Assembly (NCBI GenBank): GCA_003388505.1
Contig: QQVO01000002.1
Location: 85,147-149,146 of the forward strand
Reading direction: 5' to 3'
DNA from: Planctomycetota bacterium
Lineage (GTDB): Bacteria; Planctomycetota; Planctomycetia; Planctomycetales; Planctomycetaceae
DNA length: 64,000 nt
Under the pieces are notes generated by a model. That model saw nothing but the letters and a program-made list of their open reading frames with translations, searched no databases and was not told where the DNA came from. Within the stretch, counting starts at the first letter, position 1; each line of letters begins with the position of its first letter. The position numbers were made by a program, and so were the translations under genes. Shown one piece after another: positions 62,496 through 64,000 of the stretch.

Positions 62496-63632
62496 ATGCT
62501 GCGGTCGATCGTTGGCGCGTTGAAGCAGTTGCTCTACGCGGTGCTCGTCCTCATCGCCGGACTTTGCGCCGCTGAGGTCACTCTCCGTGCGCAGCGCGTG
62601 CAGCGTCATCTGACCACGGCAGACCTCCGCAGCCACTCCGCTCAAGCCGCGTACGTCGCCCCCAGCGATCAGACGTTTCAACAGCTTGCTCCGTTGTCGA
62701 AGTTCCTGGTCACCGCCGACGACGGCGAAGAATTCATTCTGGAAACCAATTCGTTCGGACTCCGCGGCCCCGAAGTGACCGTTCCCAAACCGGGCGGAGT
62801 CTTCCGCGTGATCTGCCTGGGCGACGAAACCACCCTGGCGGCCGCCCTTCCCGCCGAGCAGACATACTGCGAACGGCTCGAAGAGTATCTGCAGGCGAGG
62901 ACTCAACTCCGCGTTGAGGTCGTCAACGCCGGGCTCCCACATGGTTGTCCGCTGAGTTCTTACCTGCTGCTCAAACAGCGGCTGATCGGTTTGCAGCCCG
63001 ACGTCGTCCTGCTGCACATCGATCCGACCGACGTACAGGACGATCTCGCAATTCGCCCCTTCACCTGGATGGACGCCGACGGACGACCGCTGGCGGCTGT
63101 TCACCCCGCCGCCGGGAAACCGCACGACTCCTCTCTCGCACGTCTCAGCGACGAATTCGCGGTCCTTGACTGGCTGCGGGAGCACGGCATCCGGCTCTGG
63201 CAGGAAGAGACCGCCGGAAAAGCGGGGCGGTCCAGCCCGGTCGCCGACCGGGCAGACAGCTCGCAGCCCGAGGCAGCCCGGATCGCACAGACGCTCGCCC
63301 CGGTGTTGCTTGTCCGAGACGTCGCGGCCGGCGCCTATGCAGAGTTCATCATCTCTTCCGCTCGTGATCCGTTCGGCAAGACAACCTGGAGTCTTGCCGA
63401 TTACAGCCAGGAACAGAGCCTCACTCATGTTGACGCGGCTTCGCTCCTCACTCCCTCCACTGGCGATGATCCCGGCGAAGCCGGGATCGCCCGTCTGAAT
63501 GTCGTCGGGCACGACCGATACGCCGCCGCGCTGGCCGAAGCTGTCATGAACCGCGTGGCCGGCATTTGGACGGAGCCGCCACCCTCGTCAATCCCCACGC
63601 TGCCCGATATCGCCCGCACCCCGGCACAGTAG
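62496..63632 (+). CDS. SGNH/GDSL-like protein lacking the catalytic Ser
   Basis: 378 residues from the ATG at 62496. A membrane anchor (about 8-26: ALKQLLYAVLVLIAGLCAA) is followed by TNSFGLRGPEVTVPKPGGVF and RVICLGDETTLAAALPAEQT YCERLEEYL, the layout of planctomycetal SGNH hydrolases. The nucleophile motif GDS reads GDE (109-111). Block II is VEVVNAGLPHG, and the ND of block III is replaced by LLHIDPTDVQDD. The C-terminal ARLNVVGHDRYAAALAEAVM keeps a His. Probably inactive as an esterase, or altered. Acts outside the inner membrane. Confidence 0.75.
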   Translation: MLRSIVGALKQLLYAVLVLIAGLCAAEVTLRAQRVQRHLTTADLRSHSAQAAYVAPSDQTFQQLAPLSKFLVTADDGEEFILETNSFGLRGPEVTVPKPGGVFRVICLGDETTLAAALPAEQTYCERLEEYLQARTQLRVEVVNAGLPHGCPLSSYLLLKQRLIGLQPDVVLLHIDPTDVQDDLAIRPFTWMDADGRPLAAVHPAAGKPHDSSLARLSDEFAVLDWLREHGIRLWQEETAGKAGRSSPVADRADSSQPEAARIAQTLAPVLLVRDVAAGAYAEFIISSARDPFGKTTWSLADYSQEQSLTHVDAASLLTPSTGDDPGEAGIARLNVVGHDRYAAALAEAVMNRVAGIWTEPPPSSIPTLPDIARTPAQ

Positions 63633-64000
63633 CAGCATCCCCTTAGAAACTGGATGGCCGGGACTGGACTGAACGAAGCGAAGAAATCCCCGGCGTCACG
63701 CCCGCAACAAACGTAGCCGACTCGCGCCGCCGAGTCGGATGTCCACGACGTGGAATCTGCTGCCCACGAAATTCGCGCACCACACGAAGATTCATCCCGT
63801 TCGTAGCCGAGTACGGGTCTCGCCTGTAACCCAACCGGAAGCGAATGGAAACGGAGCGGCGAAGCCGCGACAGGGCGTGACAACCGATGTTGTAACAGGG
63901 GGGTTCGTTTTTCATGTTGTCTGCTCCCGTGACGGCATGAACACCCAGCCGAGACGAAGGCGGGGTTGAGCCGTTTCTCGGGGAATTCCGCCGTTTTTTC
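63633..64000. other. Terminal intergenic region, no gene seen
   Basis: It contains a hairpin with stem CCGACTCG/CGAGTCGG (63717-63738) and repeat D2. The remaining short frames look non-coding. A gene beyond the right edge cannot be judged. Confidence 0.45.
63805..63885 (+). repeat. Dispersed repeat family D, copy D2
   Basis: Aligns with the reverse complement of 27573-27655 (shared AACCCAAC, GAGCGGCGAAGCCGCGA and neighbouring blocks). Confidence 0.5.

Noticed and set aside
1..64000. tRNA, rRNA, CRISPR array, complete transposon
   Set aside because: I looked for T-arm/anticodon patterns, regularly spaced repeats and transposase motifs and saw none; a covariance-model scan could still find a short RNA that I missed.

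Overview
The window reads as chromosomal DNA from a member of the Planctomycetota, probably order Planctomycetales. This is inferred from gene content, since no rRNA or tRNA gene is visible. The pointers are: a Tat-exported Gfo/Idh/MocA oxidoreductase beside a DUF1080 protein, exported PQQ-type beta-propeller and sialidase-like proteins, a Ser/Thr kinase with an FHA domain, lipid A genes (lpxD, lpxI) together with an McsA/McsB pair, a bacterial deoxyhypusine-synthase homologue, a lone EboE, and long repeat-bearing intergenic DNA. The DNA is GC-rich, most genes are single or in pairs, and many starts have weak or no Shine-Dalgarno sequence. I count 51 protein genes, one of them cut by the left edge. 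I see no tRNA, rRNA, CRISPR array, prophage or complete insertion sequence.

Layout. 1-6.3 kb: truncated membrane protein, thioredoxin-trypsin fusion, small membrane protein, membrane P-loop ATPase and an RlmL-like rRNA methylase. 6.7-15.9 kb: phosphoesterase, yidC, lpxD, lpxI, a PilZ protein, a YdjM-like membrane protein, a nitrilase-family amidase and two unknowns. 16-21.7 kb: mcsA-mcsB (protein arginine phosphorylation), a TPR protein, sppA and a DUF493 protein. 21.7-25.6 kb: a deoxyhypusine-synthase homologue and speA, together suggesting agmatine/homospermidine metabolism. 25.6-34 kb: outer-membrane barrel protein, a 1.5-kb repeat-rich gap, methyltransferase, S41 protease, beta-propeller protein and Ser/Thr kinase-FHA protein. 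34-41.2 kb: glucuronokinase-like GHMP kinase with galU, PQQ/EF-hand protein, triple-RidA protein and a degenerate GH10 protein. 41.7-47.8 kb: small unknown gene, mnmG, a two-component pair with an unusual HTH-receiver order, quinone-oxidoreductase-like protein and a MIP18-family factor. 47.9-64 kb: two tandem cyclophilins, Gfo/Idh oxidoreductase, DUF1080 protein, fatty-acid-hydroxylase-family protein, M24 peptidase, SDR plus HpcH/HpaI aldolase, HEAT-sialidase, EboE, SLC13 transporter, class V aminotransferase and an SGNH-like protein.

Most notable signals. (1) The first of the two tandem cyclophilins appears to be a natural circular permutation of its neighbour: the segment that ends the second protein begins the first. 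(2) At least two families of about 105-120 bp structured dispersed repeats occur four times each. One copy sits exactly between two convergent genes and supplies both stop codons. (3) Several enzyme-like proteins lack expected catalytic residues: the GH10-like protein, the SGNH-like protein and the triple RidA fusion. (4) Glucuronokinase next to GalU, and speA next to a SpeY-like gene, suggest specific pathways. All functions are read from sequence patterns and remembered family motifs; no search was run.
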